Assembly: GCF_035222485.1 (NCBI RefSeq)
Contig: NC_085925.1
Coordinates: 1,798,001-1,862,000 of the forward strand
From: Podospora pseudoanserina
Lineage: Eukaryota; Ascomycota; Sordariomycetes; Sordariales; Podosporaceae
Length of the DNA: 64,000 nt
Direction of reading: 5' to 3'
Program-made: the position numbers and the translations under genes
In this document: positions 45,838 to 57,290 of the stretch, one piece after another
How positions within the stretch are numbered: the first letter of the stretch is position 1
Layout of the letters: every line of letters begins with the position of its first letter
The notes under the pieces: generated by a model
Told to the model about the DNA's origin: nothing
The model's database searches: none
Seen by the model: only the letters and a program-made list of their open reading frames with translations

Positions 45838-46800
45838 CAAGCCAATGACGAAGCCGGCCAGCCGTGAAAAGTCGTCAACATGGCACTTGAGCCACCGAGC
45901 CTCCGAGGTTGACCAAACCCACCCACCCCTCTTGCTTGTGTACACGATTGAAAGCCAATGATGAAGCGGAGCCATAAGACACGTCGTCGGCATCGCTGCT
46001 CGCCACTGAGGTTGATCAGACCGACCGGGGTGGGGGAATGACCTGTGATAGTGGTAGCTAATGGCTACATGGGGTCCTTTGTTGTTGGCTGAACAAAATA
46101 TCATCGCTAGGCCAAATTGGCCTTCAGAAAAGGAATCTCAACAAAAAGGAGCACCCACCTCAAACAAAGAATCTGGCCAATGATGAAGACCTGGCCGGTG
46201 TCAACACGCAGATCATGTCAAGACAAGCCGTGCCTCTGAGGCTATCGATCGAACCCGGGGCAAGAAACCTGTGAGAGTGGTAGCCAACGGCTACGTGAGG
46301 GTCCCTAAGCATCCGCTAAGAAATATCATCACCGCTCAACAACGCTCAGAAAACAACAGACTTTTCAGCACAAGGAATACCCACCTCAAGAGAAACCGGC
46401 CAATGATGGGAGCCGGTTAGTGTCGAGATATGCCGTGCCCCTGAGGCTATCGATTAAACCCGGGGGAGAGGACTTGTGAGAGTGGTAGTCAATGGCTCCG
46501 TGAGGTCCTTTATTCCGCTTCTTCTAAAGCAAAAGTAACGATATCATCGCTAGGCCACCGGCCTTCAGAAACACACTCTCGTCAAAATAAGGAGCAGCCA
46601 CCTCAAGCAAGGAACCTGGCCGATGATGAAGAGCTGGCTGGCGTCGAAACAGGTCGTCGAGATCATGGTGGAACAAGTCGAGCGAGCCTCTGAGGCTGTT
46701 GAACGAACTGAGGGGACAAGAAGCTCATAAGAGCGGTAGCCAATTGCTATGTAATACGATCCTTTGATGTCTCAGTGACCGATGATGAGTTGACTGGCAG
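45838..46800. repeat. degenerate tandem repeat array, unit about 222 bp
   Basis: Successive units start with the landmark GGCCAATGATGAAG or a variant at about 45953, 46175, 46398 and 46618 (spacing 222, 223, 220), with a half unit before (45840) and a shortened one after (46777). Each unit carries, in order, a GAGGCTATCGAT segment, AACCCGGGG, GTGAGAGTGGTAGCCAATGGCTACGTGAGG, ATATCATCGCTAGGCC...GGCCTTCAG and AGGAGCACCCACCTCAAG. The copies differ by many substitutions and small indels, and the reading frames in them are interrupted, so they look non-coding now. Function unknown. Confidence 0.88.
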
Positions 46801-49492
46801 GGGAGGTCGTCACGAGGCCTGCGAACCTGTTGATTTCCGTCTGATGAGGCTGTGAAGTCTGCCGCGATGTCGAGTGACAGGTCGATGGAGGTGGATGAGT
46901 GTTTGAGGAGGCGAGGGTCGAGAATCCAAGGAAGAAGACTGAAAGCTGACTGTGGACAGACATCATGATAGAGGGAGAAGGATGACAAAGTCAAGAAGCG
47001 GTGGTGCAAGGTGAAGAGAAGAGAAGACGAAGGCGAGAATCCTGGGAAGATTGGGAGAGTTTTATGGTGCGCTCCATTGCTCGGCACTGACTTCCCCTTT
47101 TCTGATGGTTCTCAACATGTGAGGCAGGTTGTTGCTAAATCAGGTCATCAGCTTGTTACATGAGGCTATTCAAGACAGTTGTGGGAAGAGCTTGGGAGGT
47201 CAAGGTGCAGGAAAGGGAGAGTTCGTTCCGGTGCTGGCACTTGCATTTGTTGACATATGGCCGGCCATGTTGAAATCCGTAAGCGGAATGGCTTCATGGG
47301 GACGTTGCCACCAACTGCAAGGGTTTCGACAGGAGCCGGAGGACAGCATTGTCAGAGAAGGTTTACACAACAAGGGGTGGCATCATTCTGTCAAAGTTGG
47401 TAACGGTATTTCAGGGAAGGATAGCACATATGCACTCGAGTTGAGACTTGGGCAGGAAGACACCAGGTACAGCAAGTATTGGGACATGGCTTCATGATTT
47501 GGAACCCGTCGACCATCGAAAGGACAGTTGCCTTGTGACATGAGGGTGAGCCCACATTTATGAACGAAGGAAATGACGGACCAAGTCTCATTTCTTGGGT
47601 AGACACTTGACGAGTGATATGCTCTTGCGTTTTAATTCAAAGTACAACTCAGACCCAAAGCTCTGCTTTGCTATCGTGCCTTAGCGTCGAGGGGATTCCA
47701 AGGCCAAGGAAGGAGGATAAATTGTTCAAGGTGGCAGCAGCAGCAACAGCAACAGCAACAACGGGTTCTTAAAAGGGTTGTTAGGGTAGGTAAACCCTGG
47801 AGCTTTTCTTCATTTTCATTTTTTGTTTTTGATGAAGCCACCGGTGCGGCATGAGGATTGCTTCCAAACTCAGCATCACCTTCATCATGTGTTGGACATT
47901 CCTCCTGTGTAAGGGCGTTACTCGTTGGTCTGTTGATCGTGGGAAAGACCGCATAGAGGAAGAGTGACAGCGCGATTCTCAAACAGTTGCGGCTGTTTTT
48001 TGTGCACAGAGAAAGTACCGATGGTTGAAAGAAGGATCCGGGCGCATGGAGATAGGGACAATCCTTCTTTGAACTTTAAAGGCAGGCACACGTGTATGCT
48101 TTAATAGCATGGAGGTCACAAATATTCTATCCCCCATTGAGTTACAATTATTTTTTCATGAACACAGCTGTGTCCATGGTGTTTGCATTAATGAGCGTGA
48201 TAAAAGTATGCAAGGGTTCTGTTGCTAGGGGTAAGAAGGGGTAAGTAAACAAACCCCTTTAAAACTCCACAGCGGGTAAAACAGACACCATGTCCACCAC
48301 CTAGGTACATCAAGCATAGTGTTATGAGTATACTGATGAAGGGTGCGATTCCACAGCTGGGTATACTCCCAAATACCTTCCACTGCCGCAAAGCACTGTA
48401 CAGCACATCACAGCACAGCTATTTAATTGTTTATGCAAATGCAATAAAACTATTCTATAGACTATGATCCTCATCGTCCAGTTCTCAGATATGCTTAGTA
48501 CAATCGGGTTTTTATTCGTAACAACCTATATCAGGAAACCACACGAATGAGTACAATCCAGCCAGTAACTGTTCTTTGTCCCAGCTACCTATTCACTAGC
48601 TCTTTGCACTGGCTTATCTGCTGCGCGATAATTTAATTATGTGTTGTACAGCCTGCCATCACTCCTTTGATCACATTTTGTAATAGTTGCAATAGGCATA
48701 TATACGGTCTGACGAGTGTAAAACTTGGGTATCTCGTAAAACTGTAGCCTCTGCATCAACAACGCATGTTGCGAAGAAACAGATAATACATCTGACCACC
48801 TATTTCTTATGCAGATATACAAACTATAAAGCGTTATCATTAAATTTTGATACCCAGTATTCAGGCGCATCAGTTCATAAGGCTGAGCTGGCAGACTTGG
48901 GGCGAGATTGCCTCAAGTCAACCCGCAGGTGGGGGGTTCTCACTCTTCATCAACAATACAGGGCTTGACAACAATCCGCACGACAACCTGACACAGAGAC
49001 TCATCTGGTATCGAATCTCATTTCAACTACCTCATGGGACAAAGTCAACGTGGCGGTAGCCCAGCCATGGTGCTTGGCTCATTGTGGGCATCCCTAGTGG
49101 CATGTGGATGTCGTGTAATGACATTTGGTAAATCATTCACCTACCCCCGTTTTTAGCATTCGCCTTACTTTGTCTGTGCAGATAGATCTCTTCGGTAGGG
49201 GATAGCCCGACATAACCAAAGGGCACGGTGGCGCATGGCACCCATCTGTACATATCGCAAATGCTCTATGTGGCTCGCTTCATCCTCTCTTCCCTGGACC
49301 AAACCCGCTGGGTTCTCCACCTCTTCGGATGCTCTCTTGGCGGTGGCCTTGCCCTCAGGTCCTTATCTCCTCAAGTGGCTGACGATATTGTCGATCTGAG
49401 AGCATTATTGTTCTAGGTAGCCTGCGAGAAATAGCAACAATATACTCAGACGTGTGCACTACCCATCACACACCCTACACGCGTCCTCGAAC
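46801..49492. other. gene-poor, partly AT-rich region
   Basis: No convincing gene in 2.7 kb. It contains a CAG/CAA microsatellite (47735-47762) and a clearly AT-rich stretch (about 48050-48870) that could be an eroded mobile element, though I see no terminal repeats or transposase motifs. A 62-codon frame at 49228-49416 contains a lone G-C-S-L-G-G-G motif like a hydrolase nucleophile elbow, possibly a gene relic. Confidence 0.45.
47735..47762. repeat. CAG/CAA microsatellite
   Basis: A short run of GCAGCAGCAGCAACAGCAAC units outside any recognised gene. Confidence 0.85.
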
Positions 49493-51808
49493 ATGGCTGA
49501 CCCGCTGAGTCTTGTGGCCAGCGCTATCGCCATTATCCAGGGTGGTGAAAAGCTGCGAAAGCTTGTTGGCAAGGCTCAGGAACTCAATAAAGCACCCACA
49601 GAAGTTGAGCTTCTTCTTTGAAAGATCTCGGAAGCCAGGACATCCTTCACCTCTCTCCAATATACCGTTATTGCGGCTGCCCAAGGTGCCAGACCCATCA
49701 ATTTTGAGGCATTACGGAGCCTGCTTCATCAATATGCTTCTCTCCTTGACTCTATAGAGCTGCTGGTGGACAAGTATCTTCTCAAATCGCCCAAGCAAGA
49801 TGCTGAGGGGGGAGATGAAAGGGCAGGAATGGAGAGGTCTGTTGTGAGGCTGGGATGGGTTCGGAAAAAGACAAAGGTGCATGAGATGCAAGACAAGCTT
49901 CGGAATGTCCGCTTTCTGATCGTTGGTGAGCTGGCAGTTATGTCTTCGTAAGTAACCATGGCATGGGCCTCTTCGTAAACTGGCAATGGACTGGCGTGTG
50001 CGCAGATTCTCCCAGGCTGAGCGGTGTAAAACAGTCCAGACTCATCTATCTCGATAGGAGAAGCTTCTTACACAGATACTACATACCGCAGAGAGCGAAA
50101 ACTACGCGTCAGGGGCTCTAGGGGTAGTTACCACCGCATCCAAGCCAAACGAGTTACCACTGGCCAAGACAGAGGAAACCCAGACAATAGCAGAGGGAAT
50201 GACAAAGGTGAATCATCAGAATCTTCCTCCTGGGCCTATCCCATCGACTTTCATGTGCGGCCCATGCAAGTGTGCCTGCCACAGCACATGGACACTGCTG
50301 TTCACGACATGGAAGAATCTCGGTGGCACAGTAGCCATGCGATCTCGTGGATTCCCTTTCTAACACAAGGACTGCGACGTCTCGTCTTGCAAACGCAGAC
50401 CACAGCCCATGATTAGCGGCGCATTTCACCTCCCACACTGGATCGCCTCCCGCGCGATCATACTCACCCTCATCAACGGACCCTCCATATCCGTCTCGCT
50501 GACAGTCGCACGCATTGTCCCCCCCGACTCGGACATCTTCCGCTACATCCAGACGGGCAACTGCTCTGGTCTGCAAACCCTGCTCCTCAAAGGCCAAGCT
50601 TCTCCCGCAGACATGATCGAGTCTCTGTACGGGACCCTCGACGCCCTCCTTTTCGCCCTCAACTGCAACCAATACGAGATTTGCCAGCTCCTCCTCTCCT
50701 GGGGCGCCGACCCCCACGCTGAAAACAGCACCAAGCTGACCGACACGGCCGCCAACATGGCCTGGAATCTTTCCATCGAGTGTCCATCCCCAGCCAACAA
50801 CGCACGGAAACACCTCATCGAGTCTACATTCCCGGCCCCGTTGGACCTCGACCGGCGCCAGTTCTCACTCCTGCACAAGACCGTCCTCGGCCTTGCCTAC
50901 ACCAACCTCCCAGCACTGCTCGCTACCTGCTCACCCGACGCCCTCAACGCCCGCGACTGTCATGGCCGTACCGTTGTCCTCATGGCCGCCTGGCGCGGCG
51001 ATCTGAAAGCCGTGACTGAAATCCTCGCAGCTGGCGCCGATTCCGACTTGCACGATGGTGGTGGCCGCTCCCCGCTGCATTACGCAGCTATGACGGCATC
51101 GGATGTTTGTACTCGGGCCCTGGTGTGGGGTGGTGCGGATGTCAACAAGGTCGACAATTATGGTGAGACGCCGCTGCATTGTGCGTGTAGCTGCGCCCGT
51201 TTGGCCAATGTAGAGTACCTCCTATCTGTGGGGGCGTGGCTGGACATGGCAAACGAGCGGGGAGTGACGCCTCTTATGGCGGCAGTCATGGCGGGAGATG
51301 TGGGGGTTGTTGAGGCGTTGATAGCATACGGGGTGAACGGGGAGGTCAAGGATAAGGGTGGTGAGACGGCGGTTGGGCTGGCGGTGTGGGGGGACCAGAC
51401 GGATATTGTGGGGGTGTTGGTCGATAAGTACAAAGGGAGAGCGAGGCTTGATGTTCACAATGATAGTGGGAGAACGGTGCTACACACCGCTGCGAGATAT
51501 GCGGGGGTTCAGACAATGAAGAGGTTGCTGTTGAGCTTTAGGGAGCAACCTCCAGGGGAAAGTAGTGTTAGACTAGGAAGTAGGGTCGACGGGCAGGGGA
51601 TGACTGCGCTGGAGAGATTGGTGGAAAGGGGGACTTGACGAGGGAGTTGGTCGAGTGTTTTGAAGCGTTGTTGGTTAAGTCTACAAGAATCAGTCCATCG
51701 AAGGATGTGGAGGAATTGTACAGCAAGCCTGGGGAGGAAATAGAGGGATTAAGCTCAAGTGACTCGGATGATGAGGTCTTTGTGACGGCTAAAGAAAAGG
51801 TAGAGTAG
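49493..51808 (+). pseudogene. STAND-type N-terminal domain plus ankyrin-repeat gene, inactivated
   Basis: Exon 1 (49493-49947) begins MADPLSLVASAIAIIQ, the hallmark of the fungal STAND/HeLo-like N-terminal domain. An intron (49948-50005, GTAAGT...GCGCAG) joins in phase to a long second exon. It carries a Cys-rich linker (CGPCKCACH), IASRAIILTLINGPSI and about seven ankyrin repeats (for example GRSPLHYAA, GETPLHCAC, GVTPLMAAV). The frame is stopped by TGA 49619-49621, TAG 50055-50057 and TAA 50361-50363. It then needs one extra base near 51620-51636 to reach the acidic Ser/Asp-rich C-terminus ending at TAG 51806-51808. Intact relatives are thought to act in non-self recognition or signalling. 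Only the ankyrin part (from about 50409) remains open and could make a truncated protein. Confidence 0.85.
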
Positions 51809-51998
51809 CTGGTTTTGGTTTTATACAAGGAAACAAACCCATCTCATTTGCTACGAGCTTTTTACGATGAACTCTCTGCGCCAGAACTTTGATCAGATTC
51901 GGCGCCGCTGACGTCGAAACAAAGCTTATGCCCGGTGAGAGCCGAGCGTGAATTTGTTTTAGCATCGGTTATAGATCGCAAAACGAACAGAAATTATC

Positions 51999-52117
51999 AC
52001 ATACAACCATAGATAGCAGAAAGCTCGGGATCCCGTCCGCTCTCCCTTAGATAAGCTGCTAATCGCCAGATCAGTACTCAGGTGGGTGACCACTGGGGAA
52101 TCCCTGGTGTTGTATGT
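51999..52117 (+). rRNA. 5S ribosomal RNA gene, solitary
   Basis: 119 nt. The ends ACATACAAC and GTTGTATGT pair perfectly (helix I). The internal CTCGGGATCCCGTCCGCTCTCCC, TAGATAAGC, CCAGAT.AGTAC and TGGGTGACCAC segments match eukaryotic 5S RNA and its internal Pol III promoter, and are closest in my memory to Neurospora-type 5S genes. Helix II (AGCAG/CTGCT) is also complementary. A T5 run directly after the 3' end is the terminator. Unlinked single 5S copies scattered through the genome are the rule in this fungal group. Confidence 0.96.
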
Positions 52118-52550
52118 TTTTGTCTCCATTCTCAAGACTTGGCACCAGCCCCCTTTTGGTCCATGAGCTGTCACCACCCTTCTCCTGTTGAGAAAAACAA
52201 AAGCACAAAGAAGTAAGTTGAGGATAGCAGCCTGTTTGAAAGGAGTGACTTCTATTCACTTGAAATGAGAAGACTAGAAGTACAGGAACAAAATGCAAGC
52301 TATATACACATATACATAAGAGGCAGACTCTCTGCTCTAAACAAATGACCAGTTACTTGGGTATCAATGAGTGTGGCATTGGCCACCTGTGCCAACAATA
52401 CAAGGAGAAATGTTTCTCGATCATCAGGAAATGACATGGGAAAAATGAATGTTGTGCCTTGGTGGCCTGCCATCCAGTCACCTGTTGTTCATGTCGGTTT
52501 CTTGTTGTCAGCTCTTTCCACCCCGGAGCTCCATATCCACACAGCCTTGC
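52118..52550. other. intergenic region
   Basis: 433 bp between the 5S gene and the 3' end of the GEgh16-like gene; nothing recognised. Confidence 0.5.
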
Positions 52551-53439
52551 TTAAGCCTCAAAGTCCTCCAAGAACTCAGCCAGCACATCGGGATCCCTCA
52601 AATCACCATCAAGCTCGACCGCCCTCTGGATGAGCGCCTGCAGCTTCATCTCCGACGCCTTCACGCTGCGAGCGAGGAGGCGTCTGGCGTTCGCAGCTCC
52701 AGTGTCAGTGCCGTTGTTTCCATTGCCAACCTCCACATTGTTGTCAGCATTGTTGTTACCAGCTGCGCCAGCCATCTGCACCGGCACAACACCCCCGAAC
52801 GGTCCAGCTCTGGCGCTGTTCTGGCACCTCACAAGGCAGACATTCTCCTGACCAGCGACGGTCCCCGTGCACTGCTGGTTAGCGGGGATACTAGCCGTCA
52901 GGGGGAAAGCGGTAGTTTGTCCTTGCTGTATTCCTCATTGTCAGTCATGATTCCTCGTGATATAGTCTGAAATCGCTGGAGAGACTTACCCGATTGCGAG
53001 AGTTGCGCCCTGGGACATTTTGTGTGACTTGGATGTTGGACCATTGTTGGCCTGTGGCATCGGCATTGATCATGCACTGGTAGGGACCACCGCCATCGGC
53101 GTTGACCTGGTGAAGCATCATCGAGACCTCACCTCCTGGGGTGACCTGGGGAAGCTGGTCTCCTGTCTCAGCGAGAATAGCCCTCGTGCCGGCTTCAAGC
53201 TGGTTATCGCCGGCACCGATCGTCTCGCCAAAGGTTTGAGCAGACGAGCCACGGAAGCGGGTGGAGTCCTGCTGGAAGGGACGGCGGCGGGTGCCGTCAC
53301 GGGGAGTGGTGGTGTCGATGCCGAGGGCCATGCCGGAGCCGCCTGCGTTGCCGGTTGCTTGGACGATGGCGCCATGGGCGGTGACGAGGGGGAGGACCGG
53401 GAGGAGGAGGGTGAGAAGGGTGGTGAGAGAGGGAGACAT
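52551..53439 (-). CDS. GEgh16/GAS-like secreted protein
   Basis: Exons (minus) 53439-52990 and 52925-52551, 274 residues; the 64-nt intron has a GTAAGT donor and ACAG acceptor, phase 0. A signal peptide (about residues 1-20) ends at the characteristic mature N-terminus [33 protein letters not shown] and the later [11 protein letters not shown] and [22 protein letters not shown] blocks define the GEgh16 family, which includes appressorium-expressed GAS1/GAS2 (MAS3) proteins of the rice blast fungus. The C-terminal third is Asn/Gly-rich and then helical and acidic. Family members are secreted and some support plant infection; saprophytes carry them too, so this does not prove pathogenicity. Confidence 0.92.
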
Positions 53440-55336
53440 GATTAGGATGTGAGGTTGGTGTTTTTTGAAGAAGTGAATAAAGTGATAGAGGTTGTAAAGG
53501 GGACCCTGCCGGCGGGAGGTTGGAAAAGATAGATGTGAATAGAAGAAGGTGCTGAGTTGGTCTCCTGGACGCTTGAGGGTGAAGGTGAGGATGAAGATGT
53601 AGAACTGGCTGATGAGAGAGGGATGGTGATGGCTTCTTATAGACAATTCTCTCAGCCCTCTCGTCCATATCGTTGTGATCATGAGTCCACCACATCAAGG
53701 TCGACTGCCGCCCTTGTGAGCCGACACCCGAGTTTGCCAGCACATTCTTTCTGTCTGTTTTCATCCGATGTTGTCGAAACTTACCCCTCAAGTGACGAGA
53801 AATCGCTCAGGCACGCAGCAACAACCGCTTCGGGCAAGTTGCGTCGACTCCAAAACACTTACCCAGGAGCTTCATCGTGAGGCAGTGCTGAGCGCCAGAG
53901 TTTCGAGGGGTCTTGTCGACGGCCTCGTTCCCCTCCGCAGCAGATACCAAGCAGTCAGTACCAGTGCATCTCTCGCCGTGCTGTCATCCAGGAAGACCGG
54001 TGAAGCTTGAAGAACTGCTGACTTTAGCAGCCAGCCAGCTAGAAGTTGTAAGTACGCTGAACTTCATTTCCTGGGTGATCCACAATAGCCATGAAGCTGA
54101 TCTGGGGATCACGATAGTGTTAACAGGAGAGATCACCTAGCCTGTTTGCCAATGCATGCATTCAACTTACAGATCTACAAACAGAGTCTTCCTGTCGTGG
54201 TCCCTGATGGCAGACCCGAGATCCGTCTTGGCTCCGGATGCCACACTACTCGCTTTGACTGTTCGGTTGGACAAATAAGCTTTGACAGGTTGGCAAACCA
54301 TCCATCACCGTCGCCGAGATATCCCGTAAGCCAGTAAGAACTCTTGATGGCTGCCCAGAGTTGTAGTTGCAAGACGAAACATCTGTGCACCAGAAACAGT
54401 AACCCGGTTAGACATCTTGGCGATAAAATCCCCGAGAGCTGTCACCCTGATGGCAGGTTTCATCGTGTTCGACCAATAGGGCTGCAAGACTTATTGCACC
54501 CCAGCAAAGTCATGAAAGCGATGCAAAAAAGCAGTTTGAGGACTCGGTGAGTTGTCCTTGTGGCTTGCTGTGCTCTAAAAAAGCCTTTTTGCGCGACAGA
54601 ATCTCATTCTTTGAAGACTATCCTCATCATCAGTTCATGTTTGGGACATAGAAGTAAGACAAAAAAGCGCTGCTGAGGTTATCAGTCGCAGGCGGAGCCT
54701 TGATAATTGGCTGCTCAAAATCAGTTTCACGAACTCTTCTCTGTCCCCACAAGGGGATTTTTTTTGGGAGTGGCTGTGCACGCATGATTATTCTTTTGTT
54801 CTTTTGCTTCTAGTTTCGAGCAAAAAAACAAGGGTGAGAAATCCGAGGATCTGCTGAAACGTTTGTTCGATCTCGCAGCCTTGCTGTCGATCAAACGCGG
54901 CGAACCCCTTTCACAAGGGCTCAGGAAACCACCACCTGCCAATCGCATCAGCACCGCTATCGAGAAAATAAACCTGAAGAAACATTTCAACATCACATAA
55001 AACTTAGATATTGGTATGCTGCTGGGGGCGCTAAAACGCATGGATGGTTATTCGCAGGTTTCTCAGCATGTGAGCACCAGGCCATGCCGGAGATCCAGAG
55101 CGGAAACACCATCCATGGCGTGGCAGCCATAGAAAATATTTGAGCAGTGATGAAATAATAGAGGGCTTCCCCTTGAGCTTCTTAAAACAGGATATTGTCT
55201 GGTAGTTTCACCGTCCACTCAGAAGGGGGCCCGATGGTCTCTACCCCTGAGGGTGTCGAAGTATTGACCGGGACGGGTCAAAGTATCGTATCGCGAAGTT
55301 GGCCGTTCTGCTGCCCGTGAAGACATGAAAGTGGTG
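53440..55336. other. intergenic region, no gene recognised
   Basis: 1.9 kb. Short frames on both strands are not protein-like, and no RNA gene is seen. Confidence 0.5.
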
Positions 55337-56666
55337 TTAGGTTGTACTACCAAGGCCTGTTGTCAGTACGATGCGCGCCAATCAGAGCATTTGCACACTG
55401 ACCTCTTTTTCGACCTAGGGCAAGTTGTAACTCTCCTGCGTTTGCCATGGATGTGGATCTCGTGCTCATAGACGCCAAGGGCGCATTGACAACATGTCTT
55501 GGGCCACCTGGTACATTGCTCTGAGAGGGAAGTGTTGCATGATGAGCTCGACCTGAGCCTGGAGCATATCTATTGGTTCTCTGTTCAGCTCTTGGGACAG
55601 ACATGTATGTTGGTGATGCAGTGGTGTTGAAGACTTGTGGCTGAATGAGGTTTTCTGGTGGTCCTGTACCATAACGTCAGTTCGATGCGCCTGTTGATAT
55701 GAGAATAGTAGGACCTAATCACTTACTTTGGTGAGTGTAGCTTTCTGGGACAGGCATGCTTCTTTGAACAGTCTGAGCTTGTTGGTCAGGGGCCACTGTC
55801 ACATATCTGGGCCTATTGATCCGGTCGGCCCCTGAAAATGCAGCTCGCGGCAGTCTTGTATCTCTGACTCCATGTCCTGCTTGTGGAAGATCTCTTGGGC
55901 GAAGACGGCCTGAGGAGACTTGCTCTCGTTGTGATGTCCCTTCCTCGGCACGCATCTGATAGAGCTGCTCCTGAAGTTCTCGACACTTCTTTTTGAGTTT
56001 GTCGTAGACACTCCGAAAATGTAGCAGTTCCTTATTTCTTTTTTCCAGATCTCTGTTGAGATCTTCACACTGGCGCGAAATAGTTTCCTCCTCTCTTTGT
56101 ATTGCTAGATGGGAAGTGAGCAAAGGGGAAAGGACCCGGGGATCTTGTGGCTATCTGCAACATACCATCATATTTAGCTTTCCAGCCAGCACAGGTTCTC
56201 GACAATTCCGCCTTTTCTCGACCGTCCTTTGATCTTTTGCAGTGAGCATGTAGCTGTCAAAAATATAGGTATATGAGGGAGCAACTGACATTTGTACTTC
56301 TAGTTGCTGGGACCAGAACGCCATCGCACTTGAAGCAGCTTCCATGATCATTGTTGGACTCAGCCCATACATCAACTGGACCGCATCTTGAACCGATGAT
56401 TCCCAGTCCTGATGATTGCAGATTTCTTCTTCCTCAAGATGTTTTCTGCACACCGGGCAGCTCCATGGTGGCTCATTTCCGAAGCCATGGGTGATGGCGC
56501 ATTGGTTACAGAGGATGTGCCTGCTCCCAAAGTTAGCCGTCTCCCTGACTGACATTCGCCAGATACCGAAAATAAAAATTGAGACTTACATACAAGAGGT
56601 GACAACCATGCCATTCACCAACTCGGCATCGCAGCCCTGGACCTTGCACTTCAGATAAACAGGCAT
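55337..56666 (-). CDS. HEI10: HEI10/CCNB1IP1-like RING protein (meiotic E3 ligase)
   Basis: Six exons (minus): 56666-56590, 56520-56290, 56233-56166, 56104-55727, 55663-55403 and 55356-55337, 344 residues, all phases consistent. The N-terminal RING ligands are Cys7, Cys12, Cys25, His27, Cys30, Cys33, Cys47 and Cys50 (one split by intron 1). GLSPTMIMEAASSAMAFWSQQ follows, then a coiled coil (EEETISRQCEDLNRDLEKRN... to LQEQLYQMR) and a Ser/Pro/Arg-rich tail. This order is that of HEI10, which marks and promotes meiotic crossover sites on the synaptonemal complex and controls SUMO/ubiquitin there. The last intron is only 46 nt (CTGAC branch); if retained, the protein ends at TAG 55347 instead. 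Confidence 0.92.
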
Positions 56667-57290
56667 TTTGACTGCGGCGCAGATGCTGAGACCGTCGTTC
56701 AAAGCGAATTGCAGATAACAGCAATCATTTTGACGAAGAGATTGCTAATCTGATGCTCTGATCTATCGGTGAAGATTCTGAAGTGCAATGGGAATGGAAG
56801 GTGGGTGGCTTGATGGCCATCCTTGTTCCTTCCAAACTCAATGGTGCAGGTGGATATGGTGCCTGGAGCCATGTGATGGCTGGAAACTCAGCGATCGTTC
56901 CGTGAATTCACCGCAAGAGAAGTGAATTGTCTTTGTCTCTTTATCTGGACTCCAATCACTGGTATCTTATTCTACTACCTCTTCTCTCTCTCATGATCAT
57001 CGAGTGAGGTTGATCTCAACAACTGGGTTAGGGTTCTTTCCCAGCCACGGCAAGCCACGCCAAGTATCCCTGAAGCACGGACCGACCCGTTAATTCTCCA
57101 CCGAACTCCCCCAGGTGCCAGGATCTTGGTTGGCGCCTCGACTCCACCTCCCCGCCTTGTGGCTGTGCCTCTCACTCAGGCACCCTCACCCACTCCCTGA
57201 AGCGTACTGAAGCAGAGCCTCTCGAGTTAACGGCCGACGACAGTAAACAAACATCTCGCTGTGCGACACCGTCAGCGCGTTTCATCAAAC
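56667..57290. other. bidirectional promoter region HEI10/ULA1
   Basis: 624 bp between divergent genes; nothing else recognised. Confidence 0.5.

Noticed and set aside
46240-46262. T-arm-like ATCGAACCCGGG in the tandem repeats suggesting a tRNA
   Set aside because: No matching acceptor, D or anticodon arms nearby, and the other repeat copies do not keep the motif.
47129-47497. 122-codon frame downstream of the repeat array
   Set aside because: Good length but no signal peptide, domain or splice support; kept as non-coding.
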